A stretch of 64,000 nucleotides of DNA from assembly GCA_016195825.1 (NCBI GenBank), contig JACPYV010000161.1, positions 24,151 through 88,150 on the forward strand. Reading direction: 5' to 3'. Below, one piece after another: positions 56,509 through 64,000 of the stretch. How positions within the stretch are numbered: the first letter of the stretch is position 1; each line of letters starts with the position of its first letter. This DNA comes from Burkholderiales bacterium. Lineage in GTDB: Bacteria; Pseudomonadota; Gammaproteobacteria; Burkholderiales; Burkholderiaceae_C. Position numbers and translations under genes: made by a program. The notes under the pieces are model-generated. The model was not told where the DNA came from, searched no databases, and saw only the letters and a program-made list of their open reading frames with translations.

Positions 56509-57657
56509 ATGAAAGCATTCCTGAAGCGCTGGCGCACGCGCCTGATCGTCGTCGCCCTGCTCGCTGCTGCCGGTGCGGCCTGGTGGTTCACCCACCGCCC
56601 GCCGCCGCCCCCTCCCCCGCCCAGCGGCGTCGTGGCGCTGGCCGACGTGACCCAGACCGTGCAGGCAGCCGGCGTGCTGCAGGCCAAGACCCGCGTGGAC
56701 GTGGGCGCCCAGGTCAGCGGCCAGATCCAGACCTTGCACGTGGAGCTGGGCCAGCAGGTCAAGAAGGGCGAACTGCTGGTCAGCCTGGACCCCGAGCTTG
56801 CGCGCAGCGACGTGGCCCAGGCCGAAGCGGCCGTGGCTCAGGCTGGCGCCACGCTGGACCGGCTGCGCATCGACACCGAGGCGGCCCGGCGCGAACTCAA
56901 GCGCCAGCAGCGCCTGCTGGCTGGTCAGGCCACGGCGGCCAACGAGGCGGAGAAGGCCGAGACCGACCTGGCCAAGCTGGAAGCTGACATCCGCGGCCAG
57001 GCAGCCACGCTGGCGCGCCTGCAGGCCGAGCTGGACAAGAAGAAGGTCAGCCTCTCCTACACCCGCATCACCGCGCCCATGGACGGCACCGTCGTCAACC
57101 TGCCCGTGCAGGTGGGCCAGACCGTCATCTCGGTGCAGATCACCCCCGTCATCCTGACGCTGGCCGACCTGGACACCATTACCGTGCGTACCAAGGTGCC
57201 CGAGGCCGACGTGCAGGCCATCAAGGTGGGCCAGGCGGCGCGCTTCTCGACACTGTCGGGCGAAGGCAAGCGCTACGAAGGCAAGGTGCGCGTCATCCAG
57301 CCAGTGCCGGAACGCGCAGGCAACGCGGTGTTCTACAACGTGCTGTTCGAGGTGGACAACCGCGACCGTTCGCTGTTCAGCGACATGACGGTGCAGGTCG
57401 ACATCGAGACCGGCGCCGTCAAGCAGGCGCTGACCATGCCCATCGTGGCCCTGGGCGAGCGCGGCAAGGACGGACGCTTCACGGTACAGGTGCTGGATGC
57501 CGAGAACAAGCAGGTGCCCCGACAGGTGAAGGTCGGGCTGCAGGACGGCGCCAAGGTGCAGGTGCTGGACGGCCTGAAAGCCGGCGAGAAGGTGCTGCTG
57601 GCGCCGCCGAGTGCGGCGGATGCGGCGGCGTCGGCAGCCAGCGCTGCATCGACCTGA
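56509..57657 (+). CDS. macA: MacA-type periplasmic membrane-fusion protein
   Basis: 382 residues with one N-terminal membrane span (LIVVALLAAAGAAWWF), then a striking run of eight prolines. Then a biotinyl-lipoyl half (VDVGAQVSGQIQTLHVELGQQVKKGELL), a long coiled-coil hairpin of about residues 95-180, the second lipoyl half (ITAPMDGTVVNLPVQVGQTV), and beta-barrel domains. It bridges the MacB ABC exporter to an outer-membrane channel. GGAGGG lies just before the ATG. It is followed 81 bases later by macB. Confidence 0.93.
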   Translation: MKAFLKRWRTRLIVVALLAAAGAAWWFTHRPPPPPPPPSGVVALADVTQTVQAAGVLQAKTRVDVGAQVSGQIQTLHVELGQQVKKGELLVSLDPELARSDVAQAEAAVAQAGATLDRLRIDTEAARRELKRQQRLLAGQATAANEAEKAETDLAKLEADIRGQAATLARLQAELDKKKVSLSYTRITAPMDGTVVNLPVQVGQTVISVQITPVILTLADLDTITVRTKVPEADVQAIKVGQAARFSTLSGEGKRYEGKVRVIQPVPERAGNAVFYNVLFEVDNRDRSLFSDMTVQVDIETGAVKQALTMPIVALGERGKDGRFTVQVLDAENKQVPRQVKVGLQDGAKVQVLDGLKAGEKVLLAPPSAADAAASAASAAST

Positions 57658-57660
57658 TAT

Positions 57661-57737
57661 GAAGTCCCCACGCTCGTTTCACTCCCTGCCCCCCACGGGG
57701 GCCCGTCAGCGCCTTCGGGCGGCCGGGCGCCGCTGAC
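57661..57737. repeat. GC-rich inverted-repeat element between macA and macB
   Basis: It contains a CCCCCC-AC-GGGGG hairpin near 57690 and an outer pair GTCAGCG (57705-57711) / CGCTGAC (57731-57737) that ends one base before the macB start. It resembles an intergenic palindromic element of Burkholderiales genomes; only one copy is in the window, so the repeat status is from memory. Confidence 0.45.
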
Positions 57738-57738
57738 C

Positions 57739-59757
57739 ATGGCCCTCATCGAGCTGAAGAACGTCGCCCGGCACTACCAGCTGGGCGAGATCGACGTGCC
57801 CGCGCTGGACGGTGTCAGCCTGGCCATCGAGGCCGGCGAGTTCGTGGCAATCATGGGCCAGTCCGGCTCGGGCAAGAGCACGCTGATGAACGTGCTGGGC
57901 TGCCTGGACAACCCCACGCACGGCCAGTTTCTCATCGGCGGCCACGACGCCGGCAAGCTGGGACCCGACGAGCTCGCCGCGCTGCGCCGCGAGCGCTTCG
58001 GCTTCATCTTCCAGCGCTACCACCTGTTGCCCCACCTCGACGCCCGCGCCAACGCCGCGCTGCCGGCGGTCTACGCCGGCGTCGGCACTGGCCCGCGCAG
58101 CGAAAGAGCCAAGGCGTTGCTGGACCGCCTGGGCCTGGGCGAGCGCCTGCACCACCGGCCTAACGAGTTATCCGGCGGCCAGCAGCAGCGCGTGTCCATC
58201 GCGCGGGCGCTGATGAACGGCGGCCAGATCATCCTGGCCGACGAACCCACAGGCGCGCTGGACTCGGCCTCCGGTGCCGAGATGCTGCGCCTGCTAAAGG
58301 AACTCAACGAGCGTGGCCACACCATCATCTTGGTCACGCACGACGCCGCCGTCGCCGCCCACGCACGCCGCGTCATCGAGCTGAAGGACGGCAAGGTCGT
58401 CGCCGACAACGGCACACCGGCCGGCCACGTGGCACCCGCCGAGCTGCCCAGCGATGCGCCGCCGGTGAAGGAAGGCGGCAGGCTGGGGCGCCTGCAGGTG
58501 CAGTGGCGCGAGGCCGTCGCCACCGCGCTGCTGGCACTCAAGGGCAACCGCCTGCGCACGGCGCTGTCCATGCTGGGCATCAGCATCGGCATTGCCTCGG
58601 TCGTCAGCATCGTGGCGCTGACCTCCGCCGCGCGTGCCTCCATCGAGACCGACCTCAGCAGCCTGATCTCGGGTCGCATCCCCGTCTGGCGCGGCAACCC
58701 GGGCCTGCCGCCCGGCGCCGTGCCGCAGCCGTTCAGGCCGCACGAGATCGACTCGCTGCGGGCCCTCGCCGGCGTCAAGAGCATCACGCTGAACCGGCAG
58801 ATGCAGCTGACCGCCCGCCACCAGTCGCGCGACGCGATGCTGGAGGCCATCGGTGGCGACCCCGCCACGCTTAAGGCACGCAAGCTCAAGCTCGTGCAAG
58901 GCCGCTACCTCAGCGCGATGGACTACGAGACCCGCAGCCAAGTCATCGTCATCGACGAGAAGTCGCGCGATGCCTTGTTCAAGAAGGGCGAGTCGCCGCT
59001 GGGGCAACTGGTGTTCGTCAACCCCATGGGAGGCAACCCCGGCGAGGCCCAGCCCGCCGCCCCCGGCGCACCGCCGCCGCCCACCGCCGCCCTGCCCTTC
59101 ACCGTCGTGGGCGTGGTGGCGCCCGAGGGCGGCGCCTTCAGCTTCGGCAGCTGGCTGGGCCAGCTCTACATCCCGCACACCACCTTCTCGCGCAAGCTGG
59201 ATGCGCGCGCCGACGTCGACAACTTCGACGTGCTGCTGGATCTGACCGTGCCGCCGCAGCAGGTGCGCGAGCAGATCATCCACCGCCTCAAGGCGCTGCA
59301 CGGCCGCGAGGACTTCGGCACCTGGAACGGCGAGGAGGAGTTCCGCAAGTTCCAGAGCGTGACCAGCGCGATGGCAGCGCTGTTCGCCGGCGTGGCGGCC
59401 ATCTCGCTGCTAGTGGGCGGCGTGGGCGTCATGAACATCATGCTGGTGTCGGTGTCGGAGCGCACCCGCGAGATCGGCATCCGCATGGCCGTAGGCGCGC
59501 GCCAGGGCGACGTGCGGCTGCAGTTCCTCATCGAAGCCGTGGTGCTGTGTTGCCTGGGTGGCCTGGTGGGCGTGCTGCTCAGCTGGCTGGCGGCGCAGGG
59601 CGTCAACGCGGCGCAGCAGCACCTGCAGGTGGACATCAGCTGGGCCGCCCTGGGCGTGGCATTCGCCGTGTCCAGTGGCGTGGGCCTGGTGTTCGGCACA
59701 CTGCCGGCGCGGCGCGCGGCGGCGTTGAGCCCGGTGGATGCACTGGCACGGGAATGA
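57739..59757 (+). CDS. macB: MacB-type ABC exporter (ATPase-permease fusion)
   Basis: 672 residues. The N-terminal ATPase (about 1-235) has Walker A GQSGSGKST, signature LSGGQQQR, Walker B ILADEPTGALD and switch His THDAAV. A hydrophobic span near residue 275 (LSMLGISIGIASVVSIVAL), a large periplasmic domain (about 300-530) and three C-terminal spans with the FtsX/MacB motif (SVSERTREIGIRMAVGAR) follow. It exports macrolides, peptides or lipoproteins with MacA and an outer-membrane channel. A proline-rich insert (PAAPGAPPPPTAALP) sits in the periplasmic part. It overlaps the next gene by four bases. Confidence 0.94.
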   Translation: MALIELKNVARHYQLGEIDVPALDGVSLAIEAGEFVAIMGQSGSGKSTLMNVLGCLDNPTHGQFLIGGHDAGKLGPDELAALRRERFGFIFQRYHLLPHLDARANAALPAVYAGVGTGPRSERAKALLDRLGLGERLHHRPNELSGGQQQRVSIARALMNGGQIILADEPTGALDSASGAEMLRLLKELNERGHTIILVTHDAAVAAHARRVIELKDGKVVADNGTPAGHVAPAELPSDAPPVKEGGRLGRLQVQWREAVATALLALKGNRLRTALSMLGISIGIASVVSIVALTSAARASIETDLSSLISGRIPVWRGNPGLPPGAVPQPFRPHEIDSLRALAGVKSITLNRQMQLTARHQSRDAMLEAIGGDPATLKARKLKLVQGRYLSAMDYETRSQVIVIDEKSRDALFKKGESPLGQLVFVNPMGGNPGEAQPAAPGAPPPPTAALPFTVVGVVAPEGGAFSFGSWLGQLYIPHTTFSRKLDARADVDNFDVLLDLTVPPQQVREQIIHRLKALHGREDFGTWNGEEEFRKFQSVTSAMAALFAGVAAISLLVGGVGVMNIMLVSVSERTREIGIRMAVGARQGDVRLQFLIEAVVLCCLGGLVGVLLSWLAAQGVNAAQQHLQVDISWAALGVAFAVSSGVGLVFGTLPARRAAALSPVDALARE

Positions 59758-61139
59758 AGACGATGAAACTGAATCTGTTGGTGCTGAGCCTGGTGCTCAG
59801 CGGCTGCGCGCTGGGCCCGGCCGCCCGCGCACCCGATGTGGCGTCGCCCACCACCTGGGCCCTGGCCGGCGGCGACGCCGCGCCCGACTGGGCCGGCCTG
59901 CTGGACCCGACGCTGGCCGCGCTGCAGGCACGCGCACTGGACGCGAACCGCGACATTGCGCTGGCTGCGCAGCGCTGGAAGCAGGCCCAACTGCTGGCCG
60001 ACCAGAGCGCGCTGCGCTGGACGCTGGGCGCCGGCGGGTCGGCCAACGCCAGCCGCCCGCTGGAGACGCAAAGCTCCACCCGCAACGTCGACATCGGCGG
60101 CGTCACGGTGCCGGTGACCACATCGACCGGCTGGAGCCGCAGCTACGGCGCCTCGCTGAGCGCCGGCTACGAGCTGGACCTGTGGAACCGCCTCTCCCAC
60201 GCCGAGGCCGCCCAGCGTGCCCAGGCCGAGGCCGCCCGGACGGACATCGAAGCCGCGCGCCTGTCCATCTGCAGCCAGGTGGCCGAGGCCTACTGGCAGC
60301 TGGCCGCCATCCGCGCGCAGCAGCCGCTGGCGCAGGACCAGCTCGCGCTAACCCGCGAGACCCTGGCGCTGACGCGTGAGCGCGTGCGCGAGGGCAAGCT
60401 GCTGCCCATCGAACTCGACAAGATCGCCGTCAACGTTCAGGCTGCCGAGTCGCGCCTGGCCGACCTCACTGCCGATGCGCAACTGCAGCGCCACGTGCTG
60501 GCGCTGCTGCTGGACGAGCCCCTGCCCGGCCCCGCGCCGCAGGCCGCCTTGCCCACCGGCGAGCCGCCGCGCTGGCGCCTGGCCGAGCCCGCCGACCAAC
60601 TGGCGCGCCGGCCGGACGTGCAGCGCGCCCGCCTGGGTGTGAACGCGGCGCTGGCCCGGCTGCGCGGCAGCGAGGCCGACCGCTACCCGCGCCTGTCCTT
60701 CTCGGCCAGCGTCAGCACCGGCGGCACGCGCGCCAGCGACTGGCTGTCGCAGCCGCTGGCATCCTTCGCCGCCAACCTCGCCGTGCCGCTGATCGACTGG
60801 CAGCGCCTGAGCCTGCAGCGCGACGGCGCCCGCAGCGAGTTGGACACCGCCGCGCTGACGCTGCGCGACACGCTGCAGAAGGCGCTGGCCGACATCGAGA
60901 CTCAGCGCATCGAAGCCGAGCGCGCAGCCCAGCAGCTGGCAGCCAACGCCGGCCGGCTGCGCGAGGCGACCGAGAACGAACGCCTGGCTGCGCTGCGCTA
61001 CGAGGTCGGCGCCATCGCGCGAGCCGACTGGCTGCAGACCCGCAGTGCCGTGCTCGACGCCGAGCAGACCCGCATACGCCTGCGCCTGACGCAGTGGCTG
61101 CGCCAGGCGGCACTGTTCAAGTCGCTGGGTGGCGCTTGA
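59754..61139 (+). CDS. Outer-membrane efflux lipoprotein (NodT/OprM type)
   Basis: 461 residues, starting ATG 59754 inside the macB stop (ATGA), with a second ATG nine bases later. The lipobox is LVLSGC. Two outer-membrane efflux (OEP) repeats follow, with long helices such as AEAYWQLAAIRAQQPLAQDQLAL and the typical RPDVQRARLGVNAALARLRG of NodT-family proteins, and alanine/glutamine-rich coiled coils. It is the trimeric outer-membrane duct of the MacAB system encoded upstream, making a complete three-gene tripartite exporter. Confidence 0.92.
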   Translation: MKTMKLNLLVLSLVLSGCALGPAARAPDVASPTTWALAGGDAAPDWAGLLDPTLAALQARALDANRDIALAAQRWKQAQLLADQSALRWTLGAGGSANASRPLETQSSTRNVDIGGVTVPVTTSTGWSRSYGASLSAGYELDLWNRLSHAEAAQRAQAEAARTDIEAARLSICSQVAEAYWQLAAIRAQQPLAQDQLALTRETLALTRERVREGKLLPIELDKIAVNVQAAESRLADLTADAQLQRHVLALLLDEPLPGPAPQAALPTGEPPRWRLAEPADQLARRPDVQRARLGVNAALARLRGSEADRYPRLSFSASVSTGGTRASDWLSQPLASFAANLAVPLIDWQRLSLQRDGARSELDTAALTLRDTLQKALADIETQRIEAERAAQQLAANAGRLREATENERLAALRYEVGAIARADWLQTRSAVLDAEQTRIRLRLTQWLRQAALFKSLGGA

Positions 61140-61474
61140 GTCCAAAGCTGAACGTGCTGTTCATCTGCAGCCGCAACCAGTGGCGCAGCCCGACGGCCGA
61201 GCAGGTGTTCCGCCGTCACCCGGCGCTGGCTGTGCGCTCGGCCGGCACCAGCGCCAATGCGCGTCGCCGTGTCGGCGCAGCCGACCTGGCCTGGGCCGAC
61301 ATCATCCTTGTCATGGAAGGCAAGCACCGGTCGCGGCTGATGCAGGACCACGCCGAGCTGCTGGCGGGCAAGCCACTGCACGTGCTGGACATACCCGACG
61401 ACTACCGTTTCATGGACCCGGAGCTGGTGGAACTGTTGCAGACAGCTGTGCCGCCGCTGCTTGATTTACGCTGA
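61136..61474 (+). CDS. Small low-molecular-weight protein tyrosine phosphatase family protein
   Basis: The best start is the TTG at 61136, which overlaps the preceding stop; it gives 112 residues (MSPKLNVLFICSRNQWRSPT). The active-site loop C-x5-R-S is CSRNQWRS, 11 residues in. The protein is shorter than classical LMW-PTPs (about 150) but matches a compact family of about 105-115 residues ending DIPDDYRFMDPELVELL, where the aspartates would supply the general acid. Target unknown. The frame is open upstream inside the efflux gene, so the start is uncertain. Confidence 0.75.
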   Translation: MSPKLNVLFICSRNQWRSPTAEQVFRRHPALAVRSAGTSANARRRVGAADLAWADIILVMEGKHRSRLMQDHAELLAGKPLHVLDIPDDYRFMDPELVELLQTAVPPLLDLR

Positions 61475-61478
61475 CGGC

Positions 61479-62270
61479 ATGAGTTCGCTATTTGATTCAC
61501 GCCGGCGCGCGCTGCTGGCCACGCTGGCCGGCACCCTGGCCGCCCCGATGGCCTCGGCCGCACCCGCGGCAGTCCCCGTCCACGGCTACAAGGTCGTCCA
61601 CAGCTACCCGCACGACCCCGACGCGTTCACTCAGGGCCTGTTCTTCCACGACGGCTTCCTGTTCGAAGGCACCGGCCTGCGCGGGCGCTCCAGCATCCGC
61701 AAGGTGGACATCGAGACCGGCCGCGTCCTGCAGGCCGTGGAGCTGCCGCCCGAGGTGTTCGGCGAAGGCATCACGCAATGGGGCGACCGCATCATCGGCA
61801 TCAGCTGGCAGGAGGGCACGGCCTTCGTGCTGGACCTCAAGAGCTTCAAGCTCTGGCGCAAGTTCAACTACCCCGGCGAGGGCTGGGGCATCACGCACAA
61901 CGAGCGCGAGCTCATCATGAGCGACGGCACGGCCGAGCTGCGCTTCCTGGACCCGCTGACCTTCAAGGAGCTGAAGCGCGTGCGCGTGACGGCGGGCGGC
62001 CGGCCGGTGGACCAGCTCAACGAGCTGGAATGGGTCAACGGCCAGGTGTTCGCCAACATCTGGCAGACCGACCGCATCGCGCGCATCGACCCCAGGACCG
62101 GCAACGTGGTGGGCTGGATCGACCTCACCGGCCTGCTGCCGGCCAACCAGCGCACCGGTAACGACGACGTGCTAAACGGCATTGCCTACGACGCTGCGAA
62201 GAAGCGCCTGTTCGTAACGGGCAAGCTGTGGCCACGACTGTTCGAGATCGAGCTGACGGCGCCGCGGTGA
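61479..62270 (+). CDS. Glutaminyl-peptide cyclotransferase (glutamine cyclotransferase), Tat-exported
   Basis: The start is ATG 61479, giving 263 residues with a twin-arginine signal (SRRRALLATLAGTLAAPMASA). The rest is a beta-propeller of the plant/bacterial glutamine cyclotransferase type: YPHDPDAFTQGLFFHDGFLFEGTGLRGRSSI, GEGITQWGDRI, GWGITHNERELIMSDGTAEL, LNELEWVNGQVFANIWQTD, NDVLNGIAYD-like and LFVTGKLWPRLFEI. It cyclises N-terminal glutamine to pyroglutamate on exported proteins or peptides. It follows the phosphatase gene by four bases. Confidence 0.9.
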   Translation: MSSLFDSRRRALLATLAGTLAAPMASAAPAAVPVHGYKVVHSYPHDPDAFTQGLFFHDGFLFEGTGLRGRSSIRKVDIETGRVLQAVELPPEVFGEGITQWGDRIIGISWQEGTAFVLDLKSFKLWRKFNYPGEGWGITHNERELIMSDGTAELRFLDPLTFKELKRVRVTAGGRPVDQLNELEWVNGQVFANIWQTDRIARIDPRTGNVVGWIDLTGLLPANQRTGNDDVLNGIAYDAAKKRLFVTGKLWPRLFEIELTAPR

Positions 62271-62282
62271 ACTCGCGGGACT

Positions 62283-62347
62283 AGCGCCGGGCCGCCCCAA
62301 GCCGACCAGCCTTAGGCGATGTGCTCGCGGCTCGCATCGCCGTGCCC
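62283..62347. repeat. Intergenic hairpin repeat, copy B
   Basis: It shares AGCGCCGGGCCGC, the 18-base core GGCGATGTGCTCGCGGCT and GCATCGCCGT with copy A near 49.6 kb, but lacks the middle of the second arm. GGCGATG/CATCGCC can still pair. Confidence 0.6.
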
Positions 62348-62388
62348 GTGGGGAACCGACCACGTACCCGCTGTCGAAGGGCTTCAGG

Positions 62389-62847
62389 TCAGCGGCACAC
62401 CTCGGTGCCGAAGTCGAACACGATCTCCCAGTCACCCGTCGCCTTACGGCGCCACACCGACTGGAAGCGCGCGGTCAGCTTTCCATCGGGATCCAGCACC
62501 GGGCCGGTGGTGCGGGCCAGGTCGCCGCTGGGCAACACCAGCACCAGGTCGGGTGACCAGCTGAACGGCGGCTGGGTCGACGTGAGCAGGCCCGTCCAGG
62601 CCGCCATGACCGCGTCGGGGCCGTACAGCGGCGCCTTGCCCATCCAGATCGTGTCGGGCGCCAGCCGGCTCCTGAACGCTGCCACGTCACGCGCCGCGAA
62701 GGCAGCCGCGAAAGCCGTCTCGGCCGCGCGGGCCTCGGACACGCGCCTGGCGATCTCGTCGGCCGACGGCCAGCCGGGTAGCGGCGCGGCCGAAGCGGCG
62801 GTGGGCAGCGTGGCGGCGGCGAGCAAGGCGTGGCGGCGGGTGGTCAT
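62389..62847 (-). CDS. Exported NTF2/SnoaL-like protein (DUF4440 type)
   Basis: The start is ATG 62847, with GAGGAG eight bases upstream; it gives 152 residues and a twin-arginine-like signal (MTTRRHALLAAATLPTAASA). The mature chain has the NTF2-like cone pattern: an N-terminal helix AETAFAAAFAARDVAAFRSRLAPDTIW, GPDAVMAAW, and beta strands ending RFQSVWRRKATGDWEIVFDFG. Proteins of this type bind small ligands or act as hydrolase/isomerase-like folds; no activity can be assigned. It is convergent with the cyclotransferase gene. Confidence 0.7.
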   Translation of the reverse strand: MTTRRHALLAAATLPTAASAAPLPGWPSADEIARRVSEARAAETAFAAAFAARDVAAFRSRLAPDTIWMGKAPLYGPDAVMAAWTGLLTSTQPPFSWSPDLVLVLPSGDLARTTGPVLDPDGKLTARFQSVWRRKATGDWEIVFDFGTEVCR

Positions 62848-62967
62848 CGGCTCTCCTCGGCTGGAAAGCCGCGAGCATGCCGCGCGCCACGCCCCGTGTC
62901 TCAAGTAACCCGCCGGACCAGTTGAGGAGGGCGCTGGCCTGACAGCCAGGTCCCTCCCGCCAGGTGT

Positions 62968-64000
62968 TCAGAACGCAGCGATCCCCGTGATCGCCCGGCC
63001 CAGGATCAGTGCATGGATGTCGTGCGTGCCTTCGTAGGTGTTCACCACTTCGAGGTTGACCAGGTGGCGGGCGATGCCGAACTCGTCCGAGATGCCGTTG
63101 CCGCCCAGCATGTCGCGCGCCATGCGGGCGATGTCCAGACTCTTGCCGCAGCTGTTGCGCTTCATGATGGACGTGATCTCCACCGCCGCCGTGCCCTCGT
63201 CCTTCATACGGCCCAGGCGCAGGCAGCCTTGCAGGCCCAGCGTGATCTCGGTCTGCATGTCGGCCAGCTTCTTCTGGATCAGCTGGTTGGCGGCCAGCGG
63301 CTTGCCGAACTGGCTGCGGTCCATCACGTACTGGCGGGCCGTGTGCCAGCAGTCCTCGGCCGCGCCCAAGGCGCCCCAGGCGATGCCGTAGCGCGCGCTG
63401 TTCAGGCAGGTGAACGGGCCCTTCAGGCCACGCACCTCGGGGAAGGCGTTTTCCTCGGGGCAGAACACCTTGTCCATGACGATCTCGCCGGTGATGGACG
63501 CGCGCAGGCCCACCTTGCCGTGGATGGCCGGGGCGCTCAGGCCCTTGGCACCCTTCTCCAAGACAAAACCGCGGATCTGGCCGCCATCGTCTTTGGCCCA
63601 GACCACGAACACGTCGGCGATCGGGCTGTTCGTGATCCACATCTTGCTGCCGGTCAGCTCGTAGCCGCCGTCGACCTTCCGGGCGCGCGTGACCATGGAG
63701 CCCGGGTCGGAGCCGTGGTTGGGCTCGGTCAGGCCGAAGCAGCCAATCCACTCGCCGCTGGCCAGCTTGGGCAGGTACTTGCGCTTGGTGGCCTCGTTGC
63801 CGAACTCGTTGATGGGCACCATGACCAGCGACGACTGCACGCTCATCATCGAGCGGTAGCCCGAGTCCACACGCTCCACCTCCCGGGCGATCAGCCCGTA
63901 TGACACGTAGTTCAGGCCGGCACCGCCGTACTCCGCGGGAATAGTCGGGCCCAGCAGGCCCAGCTCGCCCATCTCCTTGAAGATGCTGGCATCGGTCTTC
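62968..64000 (-). CDS. gcdH: Glutaryl-CoA dehydrogenase, 5' truncated by window edge
   Basis: The frame is open to the end of the window, with KTDASIFKE before the first internal Met, so the start is outside. Over 340 residues of an acyl-CoA dehydrogenase are present: [15 protein letters not shown] and [16 protein letters not shown] for FAD binding, [26 protein letters not shown], and the catalytic glutamate in [19 protein letters not shown]. The [17 protein letters not shown] and YEGTHDIH segments are those of glutaryl-CoA dehydrogenases, which convert glutaryl-CoA to crotonyl-CoA in lysine/tryptophan catabolism. It is unrelated to the sugar genes. Confidence 0.93.
   Translation of the reverse strand, partial: KTDASIFKEMGELGLLGPTIPAEYGGAGLNYVSYGLIAREVERVDSGYRSMMSVQSSLVMVPINEFGNEATKRKYLPKLASGEWIGCFGLTEPNHGSDPGSMVTRARKVDGGYELTGSKMWITNSPIADVFVVWAKDDGGQIRGFVLEKGAKGLSAPAIHGKVGLRASITGEIVMDKVFCPEENAFPEVRGLKGPFTCLNSARYGIAWGALGAAEDCWHTARQYVMDRSQFGKPLAANQLIQKKLADMQTEITLGLQGCLRLGRMKDEGTAAVEITSIMKRNSCGKSLDIARMARDMLGGNGISDEFGIARHLVNLEVVNTYEGTHDIHALILGRAITGIAAF

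Overview
The window is GC-rich DNA from a betaproteobacterium, most likely a Burkholderiales species of the Roseateles/Rubrivivax type. This is inferred from codon use, PEP-CTERM sorting signals, an ATGA-coupled chrB/SOD-rhodanese/chrA operon, a glucokinase-HexR fusion gene and protein style. No rRNA, tRNA, CRISPR array, phage gene or transposase was seen.

Layout. (1) 1-6.8 kb is accessory: the 3' part of a Ser/Thr kinase-universal stress fusion, a chromate-resistance operon, a cupredoxin-like protein, a YkgJ zinc/iron-chelating protein and a TPR/transglutaminase-like lipoprotein. (2) 6.9-38.6 kb is a very large alpha-glucan block. It holds two divergent lipoprotein pullulanases, a PEP-CTERM protein, an orphan solute-binding protein, a third shorter pullulanase, two exported GH13 amylases, a second PEP-CTERM protein, the cytoplasmic operon glgP-glgB-glgX-malQ (minus strand) and a divergent malK-malE-malF-malG-GH13-aldo/keto reductase operon. 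(3) 39.6-41.5 kb carries a tandem pair of solute-binding-like proteins. (4) 41.5-49.6 kb is a tightly coupled minus-strand operon: DUF6445-like oxygenase-fold protein, two flavin-dependent halogenase homologues, an exported GH13 amylase, a cytoplasmic GH32 enzyme, a sugar-nucleotide-type SDR and a RIO kinase. It lies just downstream of a TonB-dependent receptor (49.9-52.6 kb). (5) 53.1-56.3 kb has a glucokinase divergent from a glucokinase-HexR (RpiR/SIS) fusion regulator. (6) 56.5-64 kb is housekeeping or accessory: a MacAB-OprM-type efflux operon, a small tyrosine phosphatase, a glutamine cyclotransferase, an NTF2-like protein and the 3' part of glutaryl-CoA dehydrogenase.

How it works together (inference). 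Starch or pullulan would be attacked at the cell surface by lipoprotein pullulanases. Maltodextrins would enter through the TonB receptor, be trimmed in the periplasm by GH13 enzymes, cross the inner membrane by MalEFGK2, and be processed by MalQ, GlgX, GlgB and GlgP to glucose and glucose-1-P. Glucokinases would feed glucose-6-P into central metabolism.

The unifying signal is a 15-bp odd-centred palindrome, TGTAG-N5-CTACA. It occurs about ten times, only upstream of the carbohydrate genes: pulA pair, pulA3/amylase pair, glgP/malK pair, TonB receptor, and glk/glk-hexR pair. It has the architecture of known HexR operators (TGTAAT-N3-ATTACA), and the only transcription factor visible nearby is the Glk-HexR fusion. 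The window therefore looks like a HexR-type regulon expanded to cover starch uptake and, probably, a halogenase/DUF6445 module of unknown chemistry. That module is the best candidate for something undescribed.
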